From contig NC_067116.1 of assembly GCF_021347895.1 (NCBI RefSeq), positions 37,963,677-38,027,676 of the forward strand: a DNA stretch of 64,000 nucleotides, written 5' to 3'. Shown in pieces: positions 1 through 11,948 of the stretch. This DNA comes from Acanthochromis polyacanthus. Its lineage: Eukaryota > Chordata > Actinopteri > Pomacentridae. How positions within the stretch are numbered: the stretch's first letter is position 1; each line of letters opens with the position of its first letter. The position numbers and the translations under genes were made by a program. Below the pieces are notes generated by a model. That model was not told the origin of the DNA and did not search any database. It saw nothing but the letters and a program-made list of their open reading frames with translations.

Positions 1-963
1 ATGTGTATTTTCTGTAAATGAAGTGTGCATTAGTGGTATCAAAGAGTAAACAGCAAAGTAACCGCTCTGTTCTCCTTGGAAATGAGTGACAGCAGCAAAA
101 TAGAGTTCAACAAACTGACCTGTCTTAACAAACCGAGATAGAAAGCCTTTAATAAGACATCTATTAGCGTATGAATTTCATGTTGTATGCTTATCTGTCA
201 CTGTTCAGCGAGGAGTGTTTAACAAGATACCACAAGCTGCGAGTGCTTGCAAATAATTGAACTCCAGATAGTTGGTCATGCAATTAACGGAAGCTGTTCT
301 CTGGTTTCCCGCTCCTGATTTCCTGCCATTGCAGCACAACTGCAACAGTAACTAGGTTAGTTGTGCTACCTGTGCAATACAGTGTAATTAAAAAGGTCTG
401 ACCACATGTTCTGCAGATAGAGCTGGGATGGATGGATCTCTCAGCCGCTTCCCCTGATGGATAACTCATTTGCTTTTAGACGCAGCATTTAATTAGGCTT
501 GACCAGGAACCCTCTGACCTGATCATAAATAGTGAGAGTTGTTGCTAGTCAGCTCTACTGGAGATACACAAGCAAGTCGGTGGCTTTATGAGTCTATGGG
601 ATATTATTTTAGCGAGGCAACAGCGCTGGAGCATGCTAATTTGAAACACACAGACATTTCTTTATTGTTGTAGAAGTACAGCTTTTTTTTTTTTTTGCAG
701 CACTTCCCGTCTATTTGGTGCCATCTAAAGATGAGTGGTAAGACAGCACTGATACCATTTGTGCTCACGAAATGAACACCTGCTGCCTGCTCACTTGCAT
801 ATGGACCGGCCTTTTTATTACGACTTTTATGACAGACATCTCCCCTAACAGTTGCATAATATGCTATGCTTTTCCAATTTGAAATATGCTCCTATTGTGA
901 ACAGTGAAAGCACTCTCCTCTGCGAGCTTTAACATTAAAGTGCTTGACAGAGACAGAGAGAGA

Positions 964-983
964 GGGAGGGAGGGAGGGAGGGG
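964..983 (+). repeat. G-quadruplex-type G-run
   Basis: Five runs of three or four G are separated by single A bases, following a short GA-rich tract. This meets the usual G3N1-7 quadruplex rule with the shortest possible loops. It lies in gene-free DNA with no obvious promoter beside it, so a biological role is inference only. Confidence 0.6.
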
Positions 984-1029
984 ACAGGAGGGAGCTGTTG
1001 AGTGTCTGCTGATGGGCTAACTCAATTTC

Positions 1030-1340
1030 AGGGAACACAATGGAGCCAGGGGCTGATTTCCAAAAGGCAAATTGTCATTCTGAGCAGTATGGCACCTGTC
1101 TGGTGAGTTCATCTCCCGTGCGGCGGGTGTACTTTGGGGGAGGAGGCTGGGGCCGGAGCAGAAGACCACATTATGGCGGGGGCCCGTGATGGGGGAGAAT
1201 TGAAAGCGAAACTGTTTGAAATGCATCAGAGAGGCATTGAAATGAAAATCGGGCAGACTCTTACGGCTGCCTTTGGAATCCATTCAGACAGCCACTCAAT
1301 TGGTTTTGACCAGATTGAGCGGGCGAACAGGTGGAGGATC
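1030..1340. promoter_or_regulatory. possible conserved noncoding element
   Basis: This block of balanced composition in AT-rich surroundings has few simple repeats and no convincing coding frame; the open frames on both strands lack domains. This texture is typical of teleost conserved noncoding elements near developmental genes. Without an alignment the call is a guess from composition. Confidence 0.25.
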
Positions 1341-4129
1341 GAGTGAATCGACCCAGACAATGATGCTGTTGCCTCGGTGACGGACCGACAACCTCCTGAT
1401 CCCGCCGCCGCCAGTCCCTGCGCTCTCAACCCCAACAACCCCAGAAACACAAACCCCCAACAACACGCGCACCCATCCTCCACCTCTATTATTTCTTCAT
1501 CCTCCCTACTGAGGGTGCACCATCAGCTGCAGGTCCTCCCCTCTCCGTGCAGTGCTCCAATTACAAAGCTGTCTGCACAGATTAAAGAGGAAGCCCATCT
1601 GACAGCAGCTAAAAACGCATACACCAACACACAAACTGCGCTGTGCATGCAAATACTACATCTCACCCGCATCAACCCACACACAATCATCTGCACATGT
1701 ATCCGCTCTGCTCTGGAGCATAACAAGTTACGCGGCACACGGAAACACACACATCTGTCAGCCCTGACCCTATCGACTGTACACACACACCTACGTGGCA
1801 GCGAATCCCCCCCACAGCAACCTGCACGTCTTTGCCACTGCTGTCTGTCACATCCAGCAAGACACAACAAGCCATAATGAGAGTGAGAGCTCCTAATTGA
1901 AGGTGCCATCATTTTTAATTGTTGTAGAAACAATTTGCCGGGGTTAAACTAGATAGCCTTGCCTGTTTAGGTGCACAGTTGCAGCTGCTCGAATGTTTTT
2001 GGTTTTTTTTGTTCTTTCCAGCTCACGTAGCCGATCCGTGGCAGGTCCTCCAAGACACAACCTGGAGAGGGCAGGCTAATTTTCTCTCTATTTAGGTCTT
2101 CTTATATCCTCATCATTCACTCACCTGTCTCTTACATCATTATGTGCTTTGCATGTGAATAACTGCCTCAAGCTTGAAAAAACTGTTAATCTCAATCGAG
2201 ACTGACAAACGAAAACGTGGGATGAACCATACTGCTTGTGACACCGGTTCAGAATGGAATGAGGTTAAACTCATTGACAAAGTGAGGACCGTGGTATGGA
2301 AACAGCAAAAGATGTGGATAATTTAGTTAATCTGTTGTGTGGTGATTGGCAGATGGAGTTCAGTTTACCAGAAATACAGCACTGAAAACACCTGTTAGAT
2401 GTGTCTGGAAACAACACTAATCAGAGATTACAGTAGTGGAAAATAAAACCTTAAAGAAATGCTGAAAGAGACTACAGCGCTTCACAGTGCAGAGCAGAAC
2501 AGCCAAGCTACCTGACAACTTGTAACTCCAAGCAACCCTTTAAATATACACACTCACCAGTGTTGCTTTATAAGGAGAAAAGTGCTACATGAATTGCCTT
2601 TAGTTTTGACAGCAGACTACCTGTCAACACCCCGCGTTTTCACACTTTTGCACTCACCTAACCTAATATAGACCTCTGGGTTTACTTGAACATTTGCTTC
2701 ATTTTAACTCAGAGCTGACTCTAAGCTAATTGACACTGTGTCACAGAGGGTATCTCAGTGTCTCAGTACTTTGGTAAAACAAATTATGTGTCAACTTTGC
2801 AGTTTTGCACTTCACATTTCAGCACGTGGCATGGCAAATCATCTAGTCTCGCTTAGCGTAGTGGTCTAGTTAACCCACAGTATCATGCTGCTAAAGAGGG
2901 GAAAATGCTCTCTCGTCTTTATTTCTTTAAACCAGTCACATTTGTCTCAAGCAAACTTAAGCGAAGGATGTGGCTTCAGTGTTCTCTCAAAACAGGGACG
3001 GGTGGAATTGTTCTAGTGGAACATTTGCACCGAGGGACATGAGCACTGTCATTAAAATGTATAATTTGCTAAAAACAAACTAGCAGTGCCGCCTTATTGC
3101 ATGATCCAAATCCTTAGCAAAATTTGAAATTGTCGTCGTTGTGCTAGATTGCTGCCTGGAGGTTGTTGTGAACAGCATTTTGAAAACAGTAACACACAGA
3201 TAGCGGAAATAGAGGAGAAAGTCGGCGTCTGCATCCATTAAGCTAAAATCTCAGTGTTATATTCTTCAATGCTTCCAGTGCTGGGATCATATATTGATAC
3301 AGTTTTAGTTTTATTTTAAATCATGTTAACTTGGGCAGCTGCATACTCATCTGTTGTTGTAATTTCAGGATAAAATAACTCGATTAAAATTACTTAATAT
3401 GATGCAAATACATGCTTTTTTCCTGTTTATTTATTCTTCACTTAAGCTGATAAGGTGAGCGGGTAGAGTGCACTCAGCACACTGATCAATTTAGCCATAT
3501 AACATGCAGTGTTTCTCCCCGGGTATAATTTCAGATTTAAAATTCAAAGGCAAGTCTGTTCATGCTTTATTTCTTTCATTATTAATATTAAAATACTAAT
3601 TACTGAAGCAGAACATGGCACAGCAGTGTGCAGGTATTTTTAATTTGACAACATTCATTTCTGTGCGTCTGGAGAAGATCAATTTAAAATATCTTAACAC
3701 AACATTTAACATAAACTGTTTGTGCATAGTGGTGGTGGAGTGGTCACATTATGCACAGTGGGAGTGTATTCATGTTCAGGTGAATGACTCTGCAGCATTG
3801 TTTTAAGATTGTGACAGTACAAACGACGGCAACAAACCAGCACTGATTCTACCTGTCATGAAGTGAGATACTGCTGTATATACTGCAGCTGCAACACCCA
3901 GCCTCAGGGGCTTTGCAGTAGCTGGAAACAGCCTTCACCTTTTCATTGTGATGTTGTGACTTTGACTTTCTCTCTTTTTAATCAAACAGTTTTCTTTTTT
4001 TTCCTCTCCCAGCCTTCACACTACTCCATGTATAGTATGAGAATTCGGAGGGAGAGCACTAAGACAGAAATTGGGTAATTAAGAGTGTGCATCAGGCTGT
4101 TGCTAAGGCAGGAGCATCACCGTACATCC

Positions 4130-4480
4130 TCAGCAGAGGCTGATGCAGTTCCCTTCCAGTGGTGGTAAACTCGGATTAGTATAATCGCACCCCATCATTG
4201 TCAGACGCAGCACATAAATAAAGGGAAAGGATCCGCGCTTTCAAGTTCTCTGCTTCATCTGACAGCGAGTATTTAGGAAATCAAATACCATCGCCCCATC
4301 CCAGCCTTCAAGCTTGACAGGGAAAACAACAACAGACAAATGGTGCAGAGTGATCTCTGATGATGTAGTGCGTTTCCTCCTCTTACCTTGAGAGGACGGG
4401 GAGGAGGACGGCCCGTGAAGTGCCGCTCTGATGCTTGGCTGCTCATGTTCACAAGGTGTGTTGCTGTGAATAAAGTGAGA
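4130..4480. promoter_or_regulatory. possible conserved noncoding element
   Basis: A complex, repeat-free block of mixed composition in gene-free DNA. The 80-residue minus-strand frame has no recognisable domain, and no splice context supports coding. Conservation would have to be shown by alignment. Confidence 0.22.
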
Positions 4481-5639
4481 CAAAGAGATTAAGAGGATGG
4501 GAGGTTGGGTCTCACAAGCACCCAGGCTAGCTCGCTGGAATACAGAGCATGAGGATTAGTTCCCCTCCTCGTCTAGACAGCCAGAGCTGAGGAGAGGTGA
4601 AAACAGCCACGTGTTTGACTTCAAAGAACAGAAAACCGGCGCTGGTTGTTTTGTCTTGAACATGAGTTGCTATGTAGCTGGCGTGCACTGGCAAAATCCA
4701 CCAGCATTGTGTAAAAACAGCAGAATTTTTTTTATTGTTCTACTCTCACACTACAAACTGAACCTGCACATTCACATGAAATTCCCTGAACCATGAGATT
4801 CCCTGCTATTCCTCAGGACAAATCCCCACGACCTCAGCACAAAACGATACGCTCCGGCTTCTCTTCACCCCGCGGTCTCCTGTGAGGCGTGCTGGAGCTC
4901 CAGTCATTACTACAGGCCCGCGTCCTTGCTCAGATATCAGAGGGCCGGGCGTGCAGTTGCGGTAGTGAGACTGCAGACTGAGCAGGGGCTGAGCGAGGCA
5001 TGTCCTGTGGGCCTCCAACCACATCATGAGCAAGCAGGGATTCTGACTGCTGATGCATGAAGCAGAAGAAGCTACACTCCATAAACCCTGCCCACAGCGG
5101 GACTGCACATGGTCGGGGTTAGTGGGCCTGGGGAAACAAAGACATTGCTGTCCATACATGCTGCACGCTATAGTGGACATACACCTGTAATATAGCTTGT
5201 TGTCTTCAGGCAGTGCAAGTATTACACTGCTAGATCTCTCCTTTGTAAACAAGTTCTGAATTATTCAAACTAATATCTGAAATTCATGGTCTACATTTGT
5301 GTGTCACCTTGTATTGCTGCTGTCCACAAGTACGCAATTACAGTATATTCTGTCTCAAATTCTGCCAGCAAACTGTGTCCAACCTCTTGGGCTCAACACT
5401 TAGTAATCCCACAGTTCCATTATGCTCCAGTCATCCATCAATCTCTCAGTAATTTAAAGCCGTGAAGGCATGAATGTCCACCTCTACACCGCCAGCAAGA
5501 ACAACACAAGACGGAGAGAAGTAAGCGAGCTCGCCCGGTGTTCATACAAACACATCTGCAGACGGCAAACGAAATCCGTCGCTCCTTCAAATAAATCACA
5601 AGTGATTGTGCTTTGTAATGAAGGCAGCAGAGCATATTG

Positions 5640-5910
5640 TGCAAATGCTCTGCTTTTTAATGACTTAATTAGAGAACCTCGCTCAAACTGGAGCAGAAAA
5701 TTTCAACATGGAGATGAGCAGAGGAGCCCTGCCAGGAAACGGCACCGCGACTCAAGATCCTGCTAATTGCTGCAGCAGCCGACAGATGTGCCTCACGTTT
5801 CTGCCCATTTCCTGCTTTATTAAAATTAGTTGGACCCCAAAGAATGCCAAATGTTGTCTCACTAAACTAAATGATTTACGACCACTAAGCGGCATCGTGT
5901 CATTCTAATT
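5640..5910. promoter_or_regulatory. possible enhancer with homeodomain-type cores
   Basis: The block contains TTAATTAG (5665-5672), an AAAATTAG core near 5821 and several further ATTA cores within about 250 bp. No coding frame is supported. The density of homeodomain-type cores and the repeat-free texture suggest an enhancer, but such cores are common by chance in AT-rich DNA. Confidence 0.25.
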
Positions 5911-8021
5911 TCCGACGAGCTCACAAAGGATGCCGTCTGTAGCTTTTAAGCTGCTGAGCTTTTTTAATCATTAACTAGCATCAAGTACAGATTTGTAGGA
6001 AAAAAATATAGGAAAAAAATAAATATAAATTGAATGGAGGCTTTGGAAGCTGCAGATGAATTAAGTGTAGCCTCAAAGTGCACAATCGCTGTGACTATTT
6101 TCACACCATCACCTCAGAAAATGTTAACTTTCCGGGCAGAAAGTCAGAGAATCAGTCAAAAGGAGGAGAGCTCCATGTGCAGCCTGAACACTGTGTCCCT
6201 CTGAAGCATTAATCACCCAACTCATTAAGGCAATCTGCACAAGCACCCACAGCTCATAAAGTCTGGAATGGACCACAGAGACTGTTTTACCTCCCGAAGC
6301 ATCAGCTTATTTACCCCAATACAGTCAACTCACCCACAGAGCCATTTCACAGTGCCATGACTTCCAATATCCATCATCCGTATTTACAGTCTGAGTTTAA
6401 ACCTTTTACACCAAAATCCGTCAACATCAGTTTACCTTCTGGTGTAACATTCCTGCACTTCCAGTCAGGAGGTTACTTAATGTTCACCTTGAATAGTTTC
6501 ATAGTTTACTGAATTACCCCAGTGACTGTTTTTCTTCATGTTTCTCTGAATAATAAGAAGGAAATCGGATTTTTCAATACAGTGCTGAACAAGAAATTGA
6601 ATTGAAATTGCAAACAAGGGAAAATGCACCTCAGAAACAGATTTTTTTTTTCTTTTTTGAGAAAAAAAACTATTACAATGAATAAAAAATGAGCAATATA
6701 ACTGTCAAGCATGATCCTGATTCAGTTGCCAAATCTAGTAAGGACTGCTGGAGGCAAACTGCAGATAGTGGAACTTAAATGTTTATCATTTTAAATAAGT
6801 TAAAGAAGGGAAAAATGCCTCCGCTTCATCATCCAGACGCAGTGGGTGTGCTTTTCAGTGAAATCATATTTAATGGTCATGTTGAGGCTTTGAAAAGATT
6901 TTCTGCTTAGAAGGACGGCCTCACTGCAGGTGGGGAAAAAAATAAACTGAATAACATGAAGCCTCGCTGTTAATTAATAAATGCTTTCAATGGTTTAGTA
7001 GAAGCTCTTTGAAGTCAGCAAACACACTGTAGCATCACCGGTAAAGGTGAAGAGGCTCAATACAAAAAGACACACTTTTGTGCACAAAACATTTAAAAAA
7101 AACAGTGGTTCCATTCTCCGAGTGTGAATTGGCGAGGACTCAGAACTTCTGCACACTTGGATCCAATGAACCAGCCTGCCGGTTACGTGAGCCGCCCAAG
7201 TTGCCATGGTGATAGCGGAAAAAAGTGAGCCACTGCAGCGAGACCACAAACCCGAGCCGGGGTTAAGCCCAAAGTTGGTGTGCTAACCGCTAATCCTGCC
7301 TCATGGGACACAACCCAGAAACAGGGGTGACAGAAAAGCTCAACAGAGCAACAGCAGCCGCGTGGGTGAAAGAGTGACGAAGACGGCTGAGGGAGGCAAC
7401 GCCAGGATTTAAGCCGTATCAGTGACAAGAGGTGAAGATAATCCTCTAACAAGCTCAGTGAGCGACAAAGGCCAGAAATGTGTCACAGGAATGAAAAGTG
7501 ACCAGAACAGAGGTGCAAACAAAAGCTGTTTTTTCTTCCACAAGACAACAAAATCACTGAATATTAAAGAGTTTAATTAGCCTCATAGGTCAATTTCATG
7601 TGTAACATTTCATTTACATGTACAGCACTGTCAATACAGTAGGCAATACTTCACTATCATGTGGGTATCACTGCCAGAGTTATTTTCACTTTCCCATTCT
7701 ACATTTATTTAAGATGATTTACTTGTTATTATAGTAATGTATTGTACTTATATCTTATTGCTTTTCTACTTATGCGGCAATGCACTTCTTATGTTATTTT
7801 GAGTTTGTTTTTGCAATATCTGGTACAAAACTTTCCTTCAGGATTAAGAAAGTTTCATCTCATCTCATCTTGTCTCATCTGCTCTTGTCATATTTATCAA
7901 ATCTTATTTTACCCAAACAGTTGTGACAATCCCACATCATTCTGTTCACAGTGCAGACAAAAACATTAATTTGCTGTTAGGTCAACAATCATATAGTATA
8001 CGAAATACAGCCACAACCAGC

Positions 8022-8263
8022 AGCAGTTTAGCTTAGCTTAGCATTAAAAAATAGAGGCAGGAAAAACAGCTTTGTTCCATGCAGTGGTTAAAAAAAATAA
8101 ACCTACCGGCACCTTTTAAGCTCACAAAATCTGTTTTCTTGTTTGTATTTTGTGCACACTACCTGAAGTGTAAAAATCACAAGTTGTGGTTTCATGCCAG
8201 TTATGTGTGGCACTGACTTCCTGGAGTCCCCCGCTGGTTGCCTGGCAACCTCACAGTCTTTAA
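8022..8263. repeat. dispersed teleost repeat fragment
   Basis: The layout matches a repeat familiar from many fish sequences: it opens with the doubled phrase TTAGCTTAGCTTAGC, has a middle part ending in ACAAGTTGTGGTTT, and closes with a GACTTCCTGGAG block and a GTTGCCTGGCAAC palindrome (8237-8249). No terminal repeats or target-site duplication were confirmed. The family name is not recalled with certainty. The palindrome fits the RFX X-box pattern. Confidence 0.55.
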
Positions 8264-8274
8264 CTGGTCCTTTA

Positions 8275-8490
8275 ATGGACACAAAAAGAGCTCATGTGGT
8301 TTCTGAGGATGACTGGCCCGCTCGCAGCCCACCTTGGCATTATTAGCGGCCCACATGGGCACAGTTTTATTGCTCCTGACGCCAGCTCATCACTCACCCA
8401 CGAGAGGCCCCTCGTGGGAGTGTTGGCCAGGATGGCATCCAAAAGGGGCACAAAATTAGTTCTGGCGTGCAAATTAATTGTTAAGGCATC
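8275..8490. promoter_or_regulatory. possible conserved noncoding element upstream of nr2c2ap
   Basis: A compact GC-balanced block follows the dispersed repeat. Both strands carry open frames of 77 and 98 residues, but they mirror each other and lack domains, which fits noncoding DNA with few stop codons. It includes AAATTAATTG-type homeodomain cores near 8470. The call rests on composition only. Confidence 0.25.
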
Positions 8491-8867
8491 ATTTGTGAGT
8501 AGCAACTTTCACACAAACAAAAAAAAAAACTCTAAATATGCTGCCCTCTCACTGCAGCTTCAGGTTGCCATTTTACACTCAAATTCATAACGGAGGTTTT
8601 GCAGGAGCTGCAGCACAAACTGTAAAGTGAGCGTGAGCGTGCACAACCTGCAGAGGGTGAGGGTGGGGGAGGGCGTGAGGGTGGGAAGGAGGAGGAGGTG
8701 TCCAAACTTTATAATACAGTCACTCTCCCCCCCAAACCCCTGCGCAATTTTCACGGAGGCTGGGTTTCATCAGGTTTTGTATTTCAGACCTATTGATTAT
8801 CTGCAGTGAGGGGGCACTGTGACAAAACCTCAGCAGGAGTTCTCCATCTGCAATGAACCATGTGCCA

Positions 8868-9006
<139 letters not shown>

Positions 9007-9399
9007 CTCTCCTATGTTATTGGCTCCCTGGTTATGAAACAGAGATATAGGGATGTGCTTGCTAATAAAAGCAGTAGTAAAAGCTCCAGCTGATATTGCT
9101 TCTTTTATGAGATTATCCCAATCTGCTGTGAATCAACAACAACACAAATACTTTCATCTGGAACACGCATGCAACATCTTTGGCCTGCCTCTCCTTTTCG
9201 CATGTTACATTTGAAGGCTGCAACTGATCGATTCGCCTTTAGTGACTCTGGTCCCCCTCTTTCCAATCGATTCTTATCTCTGTGACCTTTGAATCTCGCG
9301 TGGACACACCGCAGTGAGACACGCTGTAGAGTAAAACAAAGATGGAGAACAATGCAACACCTGACCGGACACAGCGCCGAATTAAGCTGAATGTTTTAT

Positions 9400-9612
9400 G
9401 CGCTTAATTATTAATTGCGAGCCGTGGGGATGTTACATGAAGATGCCTTTACCTCCTGCTTTGGTTTGTTTGGACTCCAACGCTGAATATTCCCGCAGAA
9501 CGTGATTTCCATCTAGTGGTCGAGAGAAAAAAAAAGGCGAACGTCACTGTCGTAAAAATACCAACGCGCGGCTGCTACGCTTTACGATAAAGTGTAGTTT
9601 AAACCAATCGGC
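9400..9612 (+). promoter_or_regulatory. nr2c2ap upstream region
   Basis: This is the stretch just before the nr2c2ap start codon. It becomes richer in CpG than its surroundings, with an ACGCGCGG run near 9564, and has CCAAT at 9604-9608 only a few bases before the ATG. No TATA box was seen. The transcription start is unknown; if it lies close by, the 5' UTR is very short. Confidence 0.4.
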
Positions 9613-11948
9613 ATGGCTTCCTCGTTGATTTGCAGCGAAACACAGAGCAGGTAAACAAAAAAGGCGTTATATGAATGAAATCCCCCCACGAAGACATTTC
9701 TAGTGGGTTTAGCTGTCTTGTTTGAACGACAGTGTCTAATTTTCGAGCGTGTTCCTCTTTAATTTTGCCTCTTTATGCTAGCAGACGAGCTGTGAAACTA
9801 ATATTTTGGGCTTTTGTCTCTAATTTCAGAGTGAGCTCGGTGTTAAACAGAGATGTTAAGCAGTATGGAAAGAAGTACATGTTTGATTGTAATGAGGAGA
9901 CGTGCTGGAACTCAGACCAGGTAAAATCATACGTTTTATATTACTTATTGTACACTGTATATGCTAGTTATCACAGTTTACTCTTATTACTGTACAAGAA
10001 GAAATCAACATACTTGAGCTTCACTATCTTGTGGCAAGATATGATTAAAACTATGCTCAATCAATCAGTGCTTAATCCTCACCAAATAATAGTTTTGTTT
10101 CTTAATCAGTTTGGTCACTTACCACAGTTCATTTTTGATATTATATTGCTCCTCTCTTGTTCGGTATTAAAGACTATCACATACTTAACTAAAATATACA
10201 CACAGCATGATGCATAAGCAACTACACTTTCGAAAACAAGTCCAAAAATCCGCATCGGATGAGATTTGCAAGCAACTTTACAGAAAAACAAGCCCAAAAT
10301 TCCTTATAATAAGTGGACTTGGCAACACTGATCCACAGTCAAACTTCAACAACCTCATTCACTTTATGCATTGCAGGTGTGTAACGCATCACTGATTTGT
10401 GATTTCTAGTCTATGACTCCTCTTGATCTTTAAATTATCACTTGTAATATAGTGCACACTCACCATTCTCTTGTAGAAATGTAATTTGTGGAGCAGCAAA
10501 TTCCTATTCCCCCGTTTTAACAAGAATGGATAGAACTGAAAAAATACGTTGCGTGCTGCATTTATATTTTCTGTTGAGTATAGTCGTGTTACCTTGTGTA
10601 GTGCCAATTGGTAGCAAAACAGTGAAAAATATCCATCAGAATTTCCCACAGCAACAGCTTATGTTGTTAAATGTGTTGTTTTCACCTGACCAAGAATTGA
10701 AAACATCAAAATTTTAAATTTACTTTAACATAAGACGGGCAAAAGCAGGAACATTTCTAATTTGAGACCAAAGCATTTTTTGCTCAATGACCGTTATCAC
10801 AAAAAGTTGCCATCAATTTCCTTCTATTGTTTGTGAACTAAGTGTTGCAGTTCTGTTTACAGTTCCTATGTTGAATGGTATAAAGAGATACAGAAATGTT
10901 CAAAGAATTCTCCCAGCTTCTCCACAGCCACCGTAATGTTAAACTACACACATCACAGTGAGTCACCATCATTAATATCGTACCTTGACAGGGTGAATGT
11001 CAGTGGGTGTCCCTGGAGTTCCCCAAATCTGTCAAAGTGTCAGAGTTGAAGGTCCAATTCCAGGGAGGTTTCTCAGCAAAAACATGCAGACTAGAAGGTA
11101 GGATTTCACATATCTTGATGTAATTATCCACTGCCTTGTCATATTTGGCGCTTTCTTTTGCACTTGTGACAAAATAAAGTGAATAATTTTCCACTTGTGC
11201 TTTCTGCAGGTTGCCCAAAAGATGGAGACTCTGCAGTTCTCAGTCAGTTTTATCCAGAGGACAACAATTCTCTGCAGATATCCTTTATTCTCTCTCTGTA
11301 GCATTTACATGAGGACATTTGATTGATAAGTGGAGAAGGTATGATGCACAAATTAGTCTGAAATTGTGGTGGATTTTTTTTTTTTAATTTATTGGAAAAT
11401 GGGGAAGGAAATATTGGCAATAATAAACCAGATTTTTTCCCCCAGCACCTGTAAAGGTAGAATTAAATGGTTTTAACTAGTGATTTAATCACATTAATAC
11501 TTAAGTCACAGTTTAGACATTGATGTGTGCTGTAAATAATGTAAGAGCTCAACAAAGCTGCTATGCTGTGCAAAACTGGTATTCCTTGAAGACTTTTCTA
11601 CAGATAATGTAATAACAAATGCAATTTTGTTCTGATACCTTCTAACTTCAGTCTGGGACTCCACAGTGAGGATATTACAGCAGCTCAAGCAGCACCTGTC
11701 ACTCAGGGAACACAGCATGTTTCCTGTTTCTGCACTAGATGGTTCATAATAGGCATTGGACAATATTTTCCTGGACATCCTTTTCATTATTACCATGCTT
11801 ATCTTGTTCTTAACTCCACACCCACAGCTTTCCCATACAGGAGGCCCCTGCAGTGGACAAAGTAAAAATAATGTTTGAGAATAGTGCCGACTTTTTTGGG
11901 AGAATTATTGTTTATTCCCTGGATGTCCTGGGGGAAAGAGCCTCATGA
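9613..11948 (+). CDS. nr2c2ap: nr2c2ap: nuclear receptor 2C2-associated protein (TRA16-like)
   Basis: Five coding exons: 9613-9650, 9830-9920, 10992-11097, 11210-11277 and 11826-11948. They give 141 residues, against about 139 in human. Family landmarks are SRVSSVLNR near the start, EETCWNSDQ at the end of exon 2, a WVSLEFP/VQFQGGFS block in exon 3, FYPEDNNSLQ closing exon 4 and DFFGRIIVYSLDVLGE near the end. The human protein binds nuclear receptor TR4 (NR2C2) and represses its activity. The start was chosen because exon 1 matches the short human N-terminus and joins exon 2 in phase. Introns 1-3 are GT-AG; intron 4 is AT-AC with U12-type signals and is entered separately. The gene converges on rfxank, as in mammals. 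Confidence 0.95.
11278..11825 (+). other. nr2c2ap: U12-type AT-AC intron of nr2c2ap
   Basis: The preceding exon ends in CTGCAG and is followed directly by ATATCCTTT (11278-11286), the consensus 5' splice site of minor-spliceosome AT-AC introns. Near the other end TTCTTAAC (11807-11814) resembles the U12 branch site TCCTTAAC. Its last A is 12 nt before a terminal AC (11824-11825). Joining at these points keeps the frame and gives SLQ-SFPI, which aligns without a gap to human SLQ-TFPI. The CAG two bases downstream would break the frame, and no GT donor gives as good a join. Confidence 0.9.

Larger units (their letters stand above)
1..8021. other. gene-free 5' flank with islands of possible regulatory sequence
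   Basis: No open frame here looks like a known protein, and no set of splice-compatible exons could be joined. The open frames are short, lie in both orientations and lack domains. The stretch alternates AT-rich DNA with more balanced islands; three of these (near 1030-1340, 4130-4480 and 5640-5910) are entered separately. A G-rich run lies at 964-983. In mammals NCAN lies beyond NR2C2AP, but no ncan-like link or lectin domain was seen. The stretch may be regulatory or simply intergenic. Confidence 0.6.

Noticed and set aside
1377..1933. Frames of 166 (+) and 136 (-) residues on opposite strands
   Set aside because: They mirror each other, have skewed Thr/His or Cys/Arg composition from CA-rich DNA, and show no domain or splice support.
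11826..11828. AT-AG or GT-AG ends for the last nr2c2ap intron
   Set aside because: Using the CAG at 11825-11827 shifts the frame, and no upstream GT donor yields a product that matches the family; AT-AC fits frame, branch site and homology.
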